Shown piece by piece: positions 1 through 10,050 of a stretch of DNA of 33,409 nt (position 1 is the first letter of the stretch; every line of letters begins with the position of its first letter). Under the pieces are notes generated by a model. The model ran no database searches. It saw only the letters and a list, made by a program, of their open reading frames with translations, and was not told the origin of the DNA. Origin of the DNA: Desulfobacteraceae bacterium (GTDB lineage Bacteria; Desulfobacterota; Desulfobacteria; Desulfobacterales; JAJDOA01). The translations under genes and the position numbers were made by a program. The stretch covers positions 1 through 33,409 of the forward strand of contig JAJDOA010000039.1 in NCBI GenBank assembly GCA_022340405.1, read 5' to 3'.

Positions 1-43
1 GCGCGCGGCGGCGGTCTCTTTTCACCACGGAGCCTGCCGCGGC

Positions 44-1396
44 TCAGGTTCCGGATGGATGAAACTGTTCTTCCTCCGTGGAGCCGGACATGGCGCCCAC
101 CGCCGTCTGCCCGGCGGTGATGGTGTTCATCACCCGGTCGAAATAACCGGCGCCGACGAATTTCTGATGGGTTATGGCCATGTAGCCGTCCTCCTTGCCG
201 TATTTGAACTCCTCCTGCTGGAATCGGGAATATGCCAGCATGCCCTCCTTGTGGTAGCCGCGCGCCAGATCGAACATGCCCAAGTTCAGCGAGTGAAACC
301 CGGCCAGGGTGACGAACTGGAATTTGTAGCCCATGGCCCCCAGCTCCCTCTGGAACTGCGCAATGGTCGCATCGTCGAGGTTGCCCTTCCAGTTGAAGGA
401 CGGCGAGCAGTTGTAGGCCAGCAGTTTTCCTGGAAACCGCTCGTGAATCCCTTCGGCGAAGCGCCGGGCCTGATCGATGTCCGGCCGCGAGGTCTCGCAC
501 CAGACCATGTCGGCATAGGGGGCGTAGGCCAGGCCGCGTGCGATGGCCGATTCCACACCGTTCTTCACGTAAAAGAAACCCTCGCTGCTCCGTTCCCGGT
601 TCAGGAGGAAAGGTCGGTCCCGCTCGTCGTGATCGCCGGTGATGAGCTTGGCCGCGTCCGCGTCGGTGCGGGCGACCAGGACGGTGGGAACGTCACAGAC
701 GTCCGCCGCCAGCCGGGCGGCCACCAGCTTGGAAACGGCCTCGGAGGTCGGCACCAGCACCTTGCCTCCCATGTGGCCGCACTTTTTGGCCGATGAGAGC
801 TGGTCTTCGAAATGAACGCCTGCGGCGCCCGCCTCGATCATCATTTTCATCAGCTCGAAGGCGTTGAGCGGGCCGCCGAAACCCGCTTCGGCATCGGCCA
901 CGATGGGCGCAAACCAGAACGGTCCGTTCTTTCTCCCGTCCAGCACCTGAATCTGGTCGGCCCGCCTCAGGGCATTGTTGATGCGCCGGACCACTGCGGG
1001 AACGCTGTTGGCGGGATAGAGGCTTTGATCCGGGTACATCTCGCCGGCCAGATTGGCATCGGCGGCCACCTGCCATCCACTCAGGTAGATGGCCAGGAGA
1101 CCGGCCTCCACCTGCTGCACGGCCTGGTTGCCGGTGAGGGCTCCCAAGGCGGCCACGTAATCCTCCTTGTGGAGCAGGTACCACAGCCGCTTGGCGCCCA
1201 CGGAGGCAAAGGTGTAGTCCACTTTCAGATTGCCCCGCAGTTTGAGCACGTCTTCTGGGCTGTAGGGTCGAACCACGCCCTTCCAGCGGGAATCATGGTC
1301 CCAGCGGGTCTGCAGATCTTCCCGTTCGTCTTCGACGACTTCGTGGCACACGAGTCGCTCACAGATTTCTGCAGCGGATTCGTCGACTGTTTTCAC
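44..1396 (-). CDS. aceA: Isocitrate lyase
   Basis: Cleaves isocitrate to glyoxylate and succinate, the first step of the cytoplasmic glyoxylate shunt. The 450-residue product has the isocitrate lyase signature KKCGHMGGK at residues 204-212, with the catalytic Cys206. It also has the Mg-binding stretch around DAEAGFGG (168-175) and the conserved SPSFNW segment near residue 330. The length is close to the E. coli enzyme (434 aa). The start codon is GTG at 1396-1394, preceded by AAGGAG seven bases upstream; the next in-frame ATG lies too far inside the conserved domain. It is the last gene of an aceK-aceB-aceA operon, 98 bp after aceB. That gap holds a 15-base palindrome but no obvious terminator, so co-transcription is likely. 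Confidence 0.97.
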   Translation of the reverse strand: MKTVDESAAEICERLVCHEVVEDEREDLQTRWDHDSRWKGVVRPYSPEDVLKLRGNLKVDYTFASVGAKRLWYLLHKEDYVAALGALTGNQAVQQVEAGLLAIYLSGWQVAADANLAGEMYPDQSLYPANSVPAVVRRINNALRRADQIQVLDGRKNGPFWFAPIVADAEAGFGGPLNAFELMKMMIEAGAAGVHFEDQLSSAKKCGHMGGKVLVPTSEAVSKLVAARLAADVCDVPTVLVARTDADAAKLITGDHDERDRPFLLNRERSSEGFFYVKNGVESAIARGLAYAPYADMVWCETSRPDIDQARRFAEGIHERFPGKLLAYNCSPSFNWKGNLDDATIAQFQRELGAMGYKFQFVTLAGFHSLNLGMFDLARGYHKEGMLAYSRFQQEEFKYGKEDGYMAITHQKFVGAGYFDRVMNTITAGQTAVGAMSGSTEEEQFHPSGT

Positions 1397-1467
1397 GGCG
1401 TGTCTCCTTTTCTGTGGTCCGGATTGAAGACTCCCCGAAGCAAGGGAGGGGAATCATCCCGGCGTGG

Positions 1468-1482
1468 TTTCGATGATCGAAA
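1468..1482. promoter_or_regulatory. 15-base palindrome between aceB and aceA
   Basis: TTTCGAT-G-ATCGAAA is a perfect inverted repeat in the 98-bp gap between aceB and aceA. It is not followed by a T-run on either strand, so it does not look like a terminator. It could be an operator or an mRNA processing/stability hairpin. Function is inferred only from symmetry and position. Confidence 0.3.
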
Positions 1483-1494
1483 AGCCAAGGGCGG

Positions 1495-3111
1495 TCAGCC
1501 CAGCCGGTCGTATGCCTGCAGGGTGAGAAACTCCGCCAGTTCGTCATCGGTGACGAGGGCTTCAAACAGCTCCGCTGCCTCGATGTATCTCACCCGGGAG
1601 AACGCTTCCTTTCCGACGGCGGAGCGGATCTTTTTCATCTCGTCCCCGAGCACGGTGCGGAACAAATCGGCCGTAACCTCCCGACCGTCTTCCAGACGAG
1701 CCTCCGGGTGGTGCACCCATTGCCATACCTGGGTTCGGGAGATCTCTGCGGTGGCGGCATCCTCCATCAAATGGTACAGCGGCACGCAACCCAGCCCGCT
1801 GAGCCAGTTGGCAAGGTACTGGACACCGACGCTGACGTTGGTGCGCAGGCCGGACTCCGTGATGGCGCCGGACGGCAGCCGGAGCAGGTCCGCCGCCGAC
1901 ACCTCTACGTCCTGCCGCAGCCGGTGGATCTGGTTGGCGGACGGCATGACCTTGTCGAACTCCTCCCGGGCAAGGGCCACCAGCCCCGGATGGGCCACCC
2001 AGGTGCCGTCGTGTCCGTCGGTGGCTTCGCGGATCTTGTCCTCACGGACCTTTTGCAGAGCGGTCCGGTTGCGCTCCGGGTCGTCCTTGATGGGGATCTG
2101 GGCCGCCATCCCCCCGATGGCATGAGCCCCTCTTCGATGACAGGTCCGGATGGCCAGCTGCGAGTACGAGCGCATGCAGTGCCGGGTCATGGTGATCTGG
2201 GCGCGGTCCGGAAAGAGGTAGCCCGGTACGTTTTTGAAACGCTTGATGAAGCTGAAGATGTAATCCCACCGGCCGCAGTTCAGCCCGGCCATGTGATCCC
2301 GCAGCTCGTAGAGGATCTCGTCCATTTGAAAGGCCGCAGGAAGGGTTTCGATGAGCACGGTGGCCTTGATCGTTTTGCGGGGAACCCCCTGCGTTTCCTG
2401 CGCCATGAGGAAAACGTCGTTCCACAACCGGGCCTCCAGGCGGTCTTCCAGCTTGGGCAGGTAAAAATACGGGCCGGTGCCGGATTGCATCAACCGCTTT
2501 GCGTTGTGAAAAAAGTACAGGGCGAAGTCGAAAAGGCTGGCCGATACCGGCTCGCCGTCCACGCGGAGATGCTTTTCCACCAGGTGCCACCCGCGGGGAC
2601 GGACAATGAGAACCGCCGTTTCTTCGTCGAGGCGGTAGTGCTTGCCCTCCGGCGAAGTAAAGTCGATGGTGCGGTTCACGGCGTCCATCAAATTGGCTTG
2701 ACCTTCGATGGTCCCCTGCCAGGTGGGCGAGTGGGAGTCTTCGAAGTCGGCCATGAACGTCGATGCGCCCGAGTTCAGGGCGTTGATCACCATTTTCCGG
2801 TCCACCGGTCCGGTGATCTCCACCCGGCGGTCCTGCAAGTCTTCCGGCACGGGGGCGACGGTCCAGTCCCCTTGGCGGATGTCCCGGGTCTCTTCCAGGA
2901 AATCGGGCAGTTGACCGCCGTCGATATCGGCCTGCACCCGCTCTCTGCGCCGCAGCAGTTCCTTTCTTTCGGTTTCGAATGCACGGGCCAATCCGGCGAC
3001 AAAGTCCAGTGCATCGGGCGTGAGAACGCGGCTGCACAGCTGTTGAAAAGCAGGGGAGGCCTGCGGCTCCCGGACGATTTCGATGCCCGGAGCAACGGTA
3101 TCGGTTGTCAT
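1495..3111 (-). CDS. aceB: Malate synthase A
   Basis: Condenses glyoxylate with acetyl-CoA to malate, the second glyoxylate-shunt step. The 538-residue product matches the usual length of malate synthase A (about 530 aa), not the longer G isoform. The family segment GLNCGRWDYIFSFIKRF is present in the middle of the TIM barrel, followed by MTRHCMRSYSQLAIRTCHRRG and the GGMAAQIP motif. The conserved acidic segment FMADFEDSHSPTW lies near residue 120. The ATG at 3111 overlaps the aceK stop codon by four bases (ATGA), so the two genes are translationally coupled. The isocitrate lyase gene lies directly downstream. Confidence 0.97.
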   Translation of the reverse strand: MTTDTVAPGIEIVREPQASPAFQQLCSRVLTPDALDFVAGLARAFETERKELLRRRERVQADIDGGQLPDFLEETRDIRQGDWTVAPVPEDLQDRRVEITGPVDRKMVINALNSGASTFMADFEDSHSPTWQGTIEGQANLMDAVNRTIDFTSPEGKHYRLDEETAVLIVRPRGWHLVEKHLRVDGEPVSASLFDFALYFFHNAKRLMQSGTGPYFYLPKLEDRLEARLWNDVFLMAQETQGVPRKTIKATVLIETLPAAFQMDEILYELRDHMAGLNCGRWDYIFSFIKRFKNVPGYLFPDRAQITMTRHCMRSYSQLAIRTCHRRGAHAIGGMAAQIPIKDDPERNRTALQKVREDKIREATDGHDGTWVAHPGLVALAREEFDKVMPSANQIHRLRQDVEVSAADLLRLPSGAITESGLRTNVSVGVQYLANWLSGLGCVPLYHLMEDAATAEISRTQVWQWVHHPEARLEDGREVTADLFRTVLGDEMKKIRSAVGKEAFSRVRYIEAAELFEALVTDDELAEFLTLQAYDRLG

Positions 3112-4874
3112 AAGTCCCTCCTTTCGTTGAGGCGAAGGGTTTCATCCTGGGGCGGCCGCTCCGGAAAGAGCCTGTCGGCCTGCCGGTAGGGCGGGATTTC
3201 CCGGAGGGTGCCGGAGCGTACGTCTTGCTGGGCCTCGATCCAGAACGCCGGCCGAAACAGGTCGCCGTGCTGCTGCAGCAGCATCTCTTTCCGGTGGTCC
3301 TGCAGCCCCAGAAAAGGGGTGAATTCTTCGGGGAAAACGTCGTTGTCCTGCACGTGAAACCAGGGCTCGTCGGCCAACTCCTCGAAATCCGACCGGGCCT
3401 GGGGCAGGGAGCGAAATCGGCAGTCCGTCAGCGGGCACAGCTCGTCGTAGTCGTAGAACACCACCCGGCCGTGCCGGGTGACACCAAAATTTTTCAGCAA
3501 CAGATCGCCGGGAAAAATGTTGCTCAACGCCAGGTCGCGGATGGCCTCTCCGAAGTCGGCGACGGCAGCGGCGGCTTCCGCCTCGGCGGCGGTTTTCAGG
3601 TAGAGGTCCAGCGGTGTCACGCGCCGTTCCACGTAAGCGTGGCGGATCACCACGTCGTTGCCGGAGAGGCGGACGGTCCGCCCGGCCTCCTGCAGCAGGG
3701 TTTCCAGCAGAGGCCCGGCGAACCAGCAACGGTCGAAGGACAGGAATTCGAACTCCTGGGCCTCCACGAGCCGGCCGGCCCGGTGGTGTTTAAAAACGTA
3801 GGCGTACTGTTCGATCACCTGCCGGCGGGTAGTGGTTTTGGGACGCTGGAAACGGTCCCGGATCAGCTTGATCACCAAGTCGTGGTGCGGCATGGCGAAT
3901 ACGATCATCACCATGCCGGGAGCACCCGGCGCTTCGACGAACCGATCCTCCCCACAATGTTCGGCGTACGCCAGAAGGTCGCGGTACAGTTCGGTCTTTG
4001 CGTGCTTGAAGTGGCCGATGGACGAATAGAGCTCACCCACGAGCTTGTGCGGCAGCAGTGTGCGCAAAAAACCGACGGTTTCCCGTGGATGGGGGCAGAC
4101 CACGTGGAAGGCCGAGCGGGTGAAGGAAAACAGGATGCTCAAGCTGTCCTCGTCCAGCAGCACGGCTTCCAGGGCGATGCCATCCGGAGGGTGGCGAAAG
4201 GCCAGCACCATGGGAAGGGGCGGGGCCCCCTCCCGCACCAGCCGACCGACAAGGTAGGCACCTTGATTCCGGTAGAATAGGTTCTCCAGGACCTCGATCC
4301 GGCGAAGCCGGGCGCCGTTCTTTTCGAGCCGCTGCCGGATCCGATCCGCAATCCGTTCCAATGCCGGCCTGCGGATACCGCCCGTCAGCGGAAGTGCGGT
4401 GTCGGCCACCAGCGCCTGGAGGGCCTGCCGGATTCCGCTCCGGACAGGATAGGTGCGGAATTCGCCGGGATCCTCCCCCTCTTTTGTGTCGCGGCCGCCG
4501 CCCACAAACTCCACCGCCTCGTCCACACCGACGGTGACCAGGATCCTTCGGGTCATGGAGTTGAAAAAGGTTTCGTCCAACTCCCGGTTCGGTCGGCCGG
4601 TGGTCCACCCGGCATAGCGGGAGCGGGCCGATGCCCACACGTCCCTGTCGTCGACGACCTCGCCGAAACGATCCCGCAAAAGGTCCACTGTCCGGTTTAC
4701 GCTGTCGCCATAGAGTTCCAGGCGCTCAAGGGCATCGCTTCGCATGCCCTGCCAGTCCCGTCCCAGGAAACGGCCGCGGGCTCGGTGTGTGATCTCCGCG
4801 AATCGTTCGTGAAACGTGGAAACGGCGCTGAGGATGCATTCGGCGACCGCGTCCGCGGTTACAGCATCCGTCAT
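3108..4874 (-). CDS. aceK: Isocitrate dehydrogenase kinase/phosphatase
   Basis: Bifunctional enzyme that phosphorylates and dephosphorylates isocitrate dehydrogenase, shifting flux between the TCA cycle and the glyoxylate shunt. The 588-residue product aligns without gaps to the E. coli numbering over its core. The AceK-type ATP loop (APGAPGMVMIVFAMP) is at 315-329. Lys336 lies in VIKLIRDRF, Asp457 and Asn462 in GDLLLKNFG, and Asp475 in VVFYDYDE. The residue at position 371, Asp in E. coli, is Glu here. The start ATG has GGAGG ten bases upstream. It is the first gene of the operon, whereas in E. coli aceK is last. The clear catalytic residues make the call secure. Confidence 0.95.
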   Translation of the reverse strand: MTDAVTADAVAECILSAVSTFHERFAEITHRARGRFLGRDWQGMRSDALERLELYGDSVNRTVDLLRDRFGEVVDDRDVWASARSRYAGWTTGRPNRELDETFFNSMTRRILVTVGVDEAVEFVGGGRDTKEGEDPGEFRTYPVRSGIRQALQALVADTALPLTGGIRRPALERIADRIRQRLEKNGARLRRIEVLENLFYRNQGAYLVGRLVREGAPPLPMVLAFRHPPDGIALEAVLLDEDSLSILFSFTRSAFHVVCPHPRETVGFLRTLLPHKLVGELYSSIGHFKHAKTELYRDLLAYAEHCGEDRFVEAPGAPGMVMIVFAMPHHDLVIKLIRDRFQRPKTTTRRQVIEQYAYVFKHHRAGRLVEAQEFEFLSFDRCWFAGPLLETLLQEAGRTVRLSGNDVVIRHAYVERRVTPLDLYLKTAAEAEAAAAVADFGEAIRDLALSNIFPGDLLLKNFGVTRHGRVVFYDYDELCPLTDCRFRSLPQARSDFEELADEPWFHVQDNDVFPEEFTPFLGLQDHRKEMLLQQHGDLFRPAFWIEAQQDVRSGTLREIPPYRQADRLFPERPPQDETLRLNERRDL

Positions 4875-5001
4875 GGTACCTTGTCCTCCTGTCCTCGAGG
4901 GTTCGGGTTCCGGCTGCCGGTTTTTCCGAGGCGCTGGATTCCGAGTCGCGCTGCGTTTTTTCCGTCATCCTTCGCGATGCTCTTGGGTGCGTGAATAACA
5001 A

Positions 5002-5029
5002 ACCATAATCACTTCTGTTATGGGCGCAA
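5002..5029 (-). promoter_or_regulatory. Candidate aceK promoter with nested inverted repeats
   Basis: On the minus strand TTGCGC (5029-5024) and TATGGT (5007-5002) are separated by 16 bp and lie about 130 bp upstream of aceK. Two inverted repeats overlap the site: CCATAA-N9-TTATGG (5003-5023) and ATAACA-N15-TGTTAT (4995-5021). The overlap of dyad and promoter elements is what a repressor site would look like. The rest of the 377-bp divergent gap to the HMG-CoA lyase gene shows a TTGACA at 5195-5200 without a convincing -10 partner. Confidence 0.35.
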
Positions 5030-5251
5030 TTGAGGTTTCCCCACAGCCCGGGCGCCCGAGTTTTCCGTTTCGCTCCGAAAAGCGACGGGAAATGCCCTCG
5101 CCCCCGCCGGTCCAGCCCTGTCGAGGCATCCGGACAGCGCCGGCTTCGGACCCCCAAAACCCCGGCGCGAAAAGGAAGTGCCCGCCCGTTTTCGTTGACA
5201 AAGGCCGGGGGATGAAAAAGTTGTGCGGAAAACGGCTGCAGGAGGAACCGC

Positions 5252-6190
5252 ATGAAGATCGTGGAGGTCGGACCCAGGGACGGGCTGCAGAACGAGAGCG
5301 CACCCATTCCCACGCGTGTGAAGATCGCTTTCATCAACGCGCTCTCGATGACGGGTGTCGATGAAATCGAAGCCAGCGCATTTGTCTCGCCGCGCTGGGT
5401 ACCGCAGCTTTCCGATGCGGCCGAGGTCTTTCGGGGCATCTCTCGCCGGAAAGGCGTGGTCTATTCCGCGCTCGTGCCCAACGAAAAAGGGCTCGACCGG
5501 GCACTGGAGGCCGGCGTCGACAAAATCTCCGTGTTCACCGCCGCCAGTGAAACCTTCAACCGGAAAAACATCAACACCGGCATGGAGGAATCCATCCGGC
5601 GATTCCGGCCGGTGGTGGAGCGGGCGCGGGCCGAAGGCCTTCCCGTGCGGGGATACGTGTCCACAGCCTTCTGGTGTGCCTTCGAGGGGAGGATCGCGCC
5701 CCAGGCCGTCCAGCGGGTCGTGGAGCGTCTTGCGGACATCGGTGTCGAGGAATTCTCGATCTCCGACACCATCGGAAAGGCCTCCCCGCTGGAAGTAAAA
5801 ATGCTCCTGGAGGTCCTTCAGACCCGGATTCCCATCGAGCGGATCGCGGTGCATTTTCACGACACCTACGGCCGGGGAATGGAGAATGTTCGGGCTTCCC
5901 TTTCCTGCGGTGTCCGGATTTTCGATGCGAGTGCCGGAGGCATCGGGGGATGCCCCTACGCCCCGGGGGCTACGGGAAACGTGTCCACGGAGGCCGTGGT
6001 GCAGGCGTTGGCCTCCGAGGGTGAAATGGCAGGGGTGGATCTTCGGAAATTGCGAGAAGCCAGCCGACTGCTTTCCCCGCATCTGATGGACGAACGCCGC
6101 TCCCTGCCCAAGGAAGGTTCCCCCGCCTGCGCAACATGCTCGTTTTCGACGCGGGAAGTCTGCTGCCGGCAAGAACCCGCTCCGGCTTGA
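5252..6190 (+). CDS. Hydroxymethylglutaryl-CoA lyase
   Basis: Splits 3-hydroxy-3-methylglutaryl-CoA into acetoacetate and acetyl-CoA, the last step of leucine breakdown. The 312-residue DRE-TIM metallolyase has EVGPRDGLQNE at residues 5-15, the metal-binding HFHDTYGRG at 201-209, and the family active-site loop GGIGGCPYAPGATGNVSTE (229-247) with catalytic Cys234. The start is supported by GGAGG a few bases upstream of the ATG. An extra Cys-rich tail, CATCSFSTREVCC (293-305), follows the barrel and is not part of the catalytic core. The gene stands apart from other leucine-degradation genes, and a histidine phosphatase follows 29 bp later. The acetyl-CoA produced could feed the divergent glyoxylate operon, but that link is inference. 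Confidence 0.92.
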   Translation: MKIVEVGPRDGLQNESAPIPTRVKIAFINALSMTGVDEIEASAFVSPRWVPQLSDAAEVFRGISRRKGVVYSALVPNEKGLDRALEAGVDKISVFTAASETFNRKNINTGMEESIRRFRPVVERARAEGLPVRGYVSTAFWCAFEGRIAPQAVQRVVERLADIGVEEFSISDTIGKASPLEVKMLLEVLQTRIPIERIAVHFHDTYGRGMENVRASLSCGVRIFDASAGGIGGCPYAPGATGNVSTEAVVQALASEGEMAGVDLRKLREASRLLSPHLMDERRSLPKEGSPACATCSFSTREVCCRQEPAPA

Positions 6191-6219
6191 ACCGCTGCAG
6201 CCGAAGGTAAGGAGGCATT

Positions 6220-6795
6220 ATGCATCCGAAAAGAGGTCTGTGGGCCATCTGGGCCGGGTTGATGCTGCTCGCGTCCGGGTCCAGCGCGGCCGCCGCGGAT
6301 AACTGGAGTGAGCTTCTCGCGGCCGGCGGACGCGTTCTGATGATCCGCCATGCCTATGCGCCGGGAACCGGCGATCCCGCGCATTTTCGGATCGGCGACT
6401 GCGCCACCCAACGCAACCTGAACGCGGAGGGCCGTGAGCAGGCCCGGCGCATCGGACGATGGCTGAGGGGGCAGGGCGTGGACACCGCTCGTGTCTACAC
6501 CAGCCAGTGGTGCCGCTGCCGGGAGACGGCCGAGTTGCTGGGACTGGGACCCGTGAAGGAGCTCCCGTCCCTGAACTCCTTTTTCGAGCGGCCCGAAGAC
6601 CGGGAGCCCAACCTCGCCGCATTACGAAATTTTTTGGAACGGCAGCCCGCCGACGGGGAGCTGATCGTGCTGGTCACCCACTACGTCACCATCTCCGCGG
6701 TGTCCGGCCGGGGCGTCTCCTCCGGCAAGGGCATTTTGCTGGCCCTGGACGGCCACGGAGGCTTCACCGTGCTGGAAACGCCGGCGTTTCCGTAA
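6220..6795 (+). CDS. Secreted histidine phosphatase family protein
   Basis: A 191-residue phosphoglycerate mutase-like (histidine phosphatase superfamily) protein. Residues 1-26 form a signal peptide with the hydrophobic run LWAIWAGLMLLASGSSAAAA, so the enzyme should act in the periplasm. The catalytic RHAYAPG motif (Arg43-His44) is present, with the SQWCRCRET arginines at 95-103 and the second catalytic histidine in LVTHYVTIS (His154). The ATG follows AAGGAGG by five bases. It probably shares a transcript with the HMG-CoA lyase gene 29 bp upstream. The substrate cannot be told from sequence; related small periplasmic members remove phosphate from sugars or lipids. Confidence 0.85.
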   Translation: MHPKRGLWAIWAGLMLLASGSSAAAADNWSELLAAGGRVLMIRHAYAPGTGDPAHFRIGDCATQRNLNAEGREQARRIGRWLRGQGVDTARVYTSQWCRCRETAELLGLGPVKELPSLNSFFERPEDREPNLAALRNFLERQPADGELIVLVTHYVTISAVSGRGVSSGKGILLALDGHGGFTVLETPAFP

Positions 6796-6860
6796 GCGCC
6801 CTCTCGAAACGGCCAAAGACAACACGATTGCAATTGTCAAAAGGTTGTTCCGATGGATAT

Positions 6861-6938
6861 GGCCTTTTTTGTCTTTCGCAGGGGCGGGGACCGTCACGCT
6901 GCAACGGGAGGGGATCAACCCCTCCCCTGCATTTCCAT
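6861..6938 (+). repeat. Intergenic GC-rich repeat B, copy 1
   Basis: This 78-bp block begins GGCCTTTTTTGTCTTTCG and ends CCCCTCCCCTGCATTTCCAT. A second copy in the opposite orientation lies at 14922-15027, with an extra GC-rich palindromic segment of about 28 bp in its middle. The core GGGAGGGGATCAACCCCTCCC is self-complementary and would form a strong hairpin. It lies in the gap after the histidine phosphatase gene and may serve as a terminator-like structure, but its recurrence elsewhere marks it as a dispersed repeat. Confidence 0.75.
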
Positions 6939-6939
6939 A

Positions 6940-7027
6940 GAAGCCATCTCGAAATTGTCTTTTCGTCCCATCTCGGCGTCGGGTCCTCGTCGACCTTGAA
7001 CGAAAATCCGAATTTTGCGATGGCTTC
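6940..7027 (+). repeat. Palindromic repeat A, copy 1
   Basis: An 88-bp element bounded by a perfect 9-bp terminal inverted repeat, GAAGCCATC and GATGGCTTC, with further partial pairing inside (CGAAATT near the left end, AATTTTGCG near the right). Its core TCTCGGCGTCGGGTCCTCG and the nearby GACCTTGAAC recur in a longer copy at 9855-9992. It starts one base after repeat B, and a 20-bp sequence beside the other copy of B (TGGCGGAAACGGAACGGAAT) resumes at 7038, so A looks inserted into a B-associated block. No clear target duplication is visible. Confidence 0.7.
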
Positions 7028-7126
7028 CAGTATCGCATGGCGGAAACGGAACGGAATTCCGACCATCGACGGGATCCATCCCCGTCGGAACCGATTTCCG
7101 GCGGGTGCTCTCTTCCGGGGTGTCCA

Positions 7127-7589
7127 ATGCCCGACTTCGATCTGCAGCTGAGGAGAAAATACGCCTTCCGGGTCGGCGATCGGAAGCTCGTCCTGATCAA
7201 GAAACCGGTGGAAAGCGTTCGTCACGTCCTGATGAAGGTCCTTCTGGGGGCTCTCTACCTTCCGGCATACCCGGGCCTGCAGGTGGAGGTGTCCATCGGG
7301 GAAAGATACAAGCCCGACCTGGTGGACGCCGGACCGGAGGGCCCGTGCTTCTGGGGGGAAGCCGGCAGCGTCTGAAGCGAAAAGCTGCGCCGTTTGTTGA
7401 AACGCTTTCCACACACCCATTTTGCCCTGACCGTCTGGGATACGGGCCTCGACCCCCTTGAGCGCCGGGTGCGCCGCGCCGCAAAAGGACTGAACCGTTC
7501 GGCCCCTGTGGACGTGATCCGCTTCCCGGCCGACGCGGGGCGGCGCTTCGTCGACGACCGGGGCGTCGTGGCCGTGACCCACGCGGACC

Positions 7590-7618
<29 letters not shown>
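7127..7618 (+). pseudogene. YaeQ-like protein interrupted by an in-frame TGA
   Basis: The frame opened by ATG 7127 encodes 82 residues, meets TGA at 7373-7375, and continues in the same frame for 80 more to 7618. The two halves read as one protein: a strand-helix start (LQLRRKYAFRVGDRKLVLIK), a helix with EHVLMKVLLG-like content, then YKPDLV and FWGEAGSV. After the stop come KLRRLLKRFPHTHFALTVWD and VDVIRFPA. This order resembles YaeQ and related PD-(D/E)XK-fold proteins; the comparison is by pattern only. A nonsense mutation or sequencing error is the simplest explanation. Selenocysteine is an alternative because a weak stem with a GTTG loop starts 20 nt after the TGA. The 3' end overlaps recQ by 29 bp, convergently. 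Confidence 0.6.
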
Positions 7619-9458
<1,840 letters not shown>

Positions 9459-9854
9459 GACGGTCCGTCCTCCTTCGGGTTCCTGCGCCATGTGAAGGCG
9501 GCTTGCCGGGATCGGTTCGGTCCCTTTTTGCTCACGCGCAGCATGTCCGTGTCAACCGTCGTTGCGCACAGCTTCGTTCCCGGCCTGAGATTTCTGGTCC
9601 TTGCCGGGAAGCATGCCCTGTGCACGGCCCCGGCCACGCCTGCGTAAAGCAAATCCCGTTCCGTTCGGCCCATGAAAATTTTTCCTCTCTTTTCCGGTAT
9701 CTTTCAGATCCTCCCTTGACTCGGGCATTGGCACATGCACGGCCTGCCGTGCAGCTTGCAACGAAACCGGTGAACCAGAGACCGCCCGGCCGGATTCCCA
9801 ATGGACAATGAGGCCAAAATATGCAGACAATATCAAATCGTGCGATTACCTAGA
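9459..9854. other. Non-coding stretch upstream of recQ
   Basis: This roughly 400-bp stretch between the recQ start and repeat A copy 2 contains several overlapping open frames on both strands. None has a ribosome site, a recognisable domain or a plausible composition. I see no RNA gene or clear promoter in it. It presumably holds the recQ promoter on the minus strand. Confidence 0.5.
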
Positions 9855-9992
9855 GGCTGTTTCTAAATTGTCTTTTGGCCCCGTCTCGGCGTCGGGTCCT
9901 CGTTTCCAGTCCTCGAAATACGACAGTATTCCTGCGGCTGAAAACTCGGATCCTCCTTGACCTTGAACCCAAATCCTAATTTGGAAACAGCC
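9855..9992 (+). repeat. Palindromic repeat A, copy 2 (long form)
   Basis: A 138-bp element bounded by the 9-bp inverted repeat GGCTGTTTC and GAAACAGCC, continuing inward as TAAATT and AATTTG. It shares with copy 1 the segments AAATTGTCTTTTGG, TCTCGGCGTCGGGTCCTCG and GACCTTGAAC, and carries about 50 extra bases containing a small hairpin, AATAC-GACA-GTATT. The terminal arms differ in sequence from copy 1 yet remain self-complementary. It sits just upstream of the flavodoxin/ferredoxin gene. Confidence 0.7.
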
Positions 9993-10050
9993 CCAAGCAA
10001 AAATCCGCCTGCCAGCGAATAACCCGAAAGCCGTTACGGAGGCAACCGAG

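Noticed and set aside
1708-3189. Long open frame (493 codons) antisense to aceB
   Set aside because: It is the mirror of a highly conserved gene in GC-rich DNA, with no ribosome site and no recognisable domain. The same applies to other long antisense frames, for example those opposite the corrinoid activator (22617-24743) and amylosucrase (24674-26164).
9459-9491. RecQ start at ATG 9491
   Set aside because: It adds 11 unconserved residues and lacks a ribosome site, while ATG 9458 has AAGGAGG at a workable distance.
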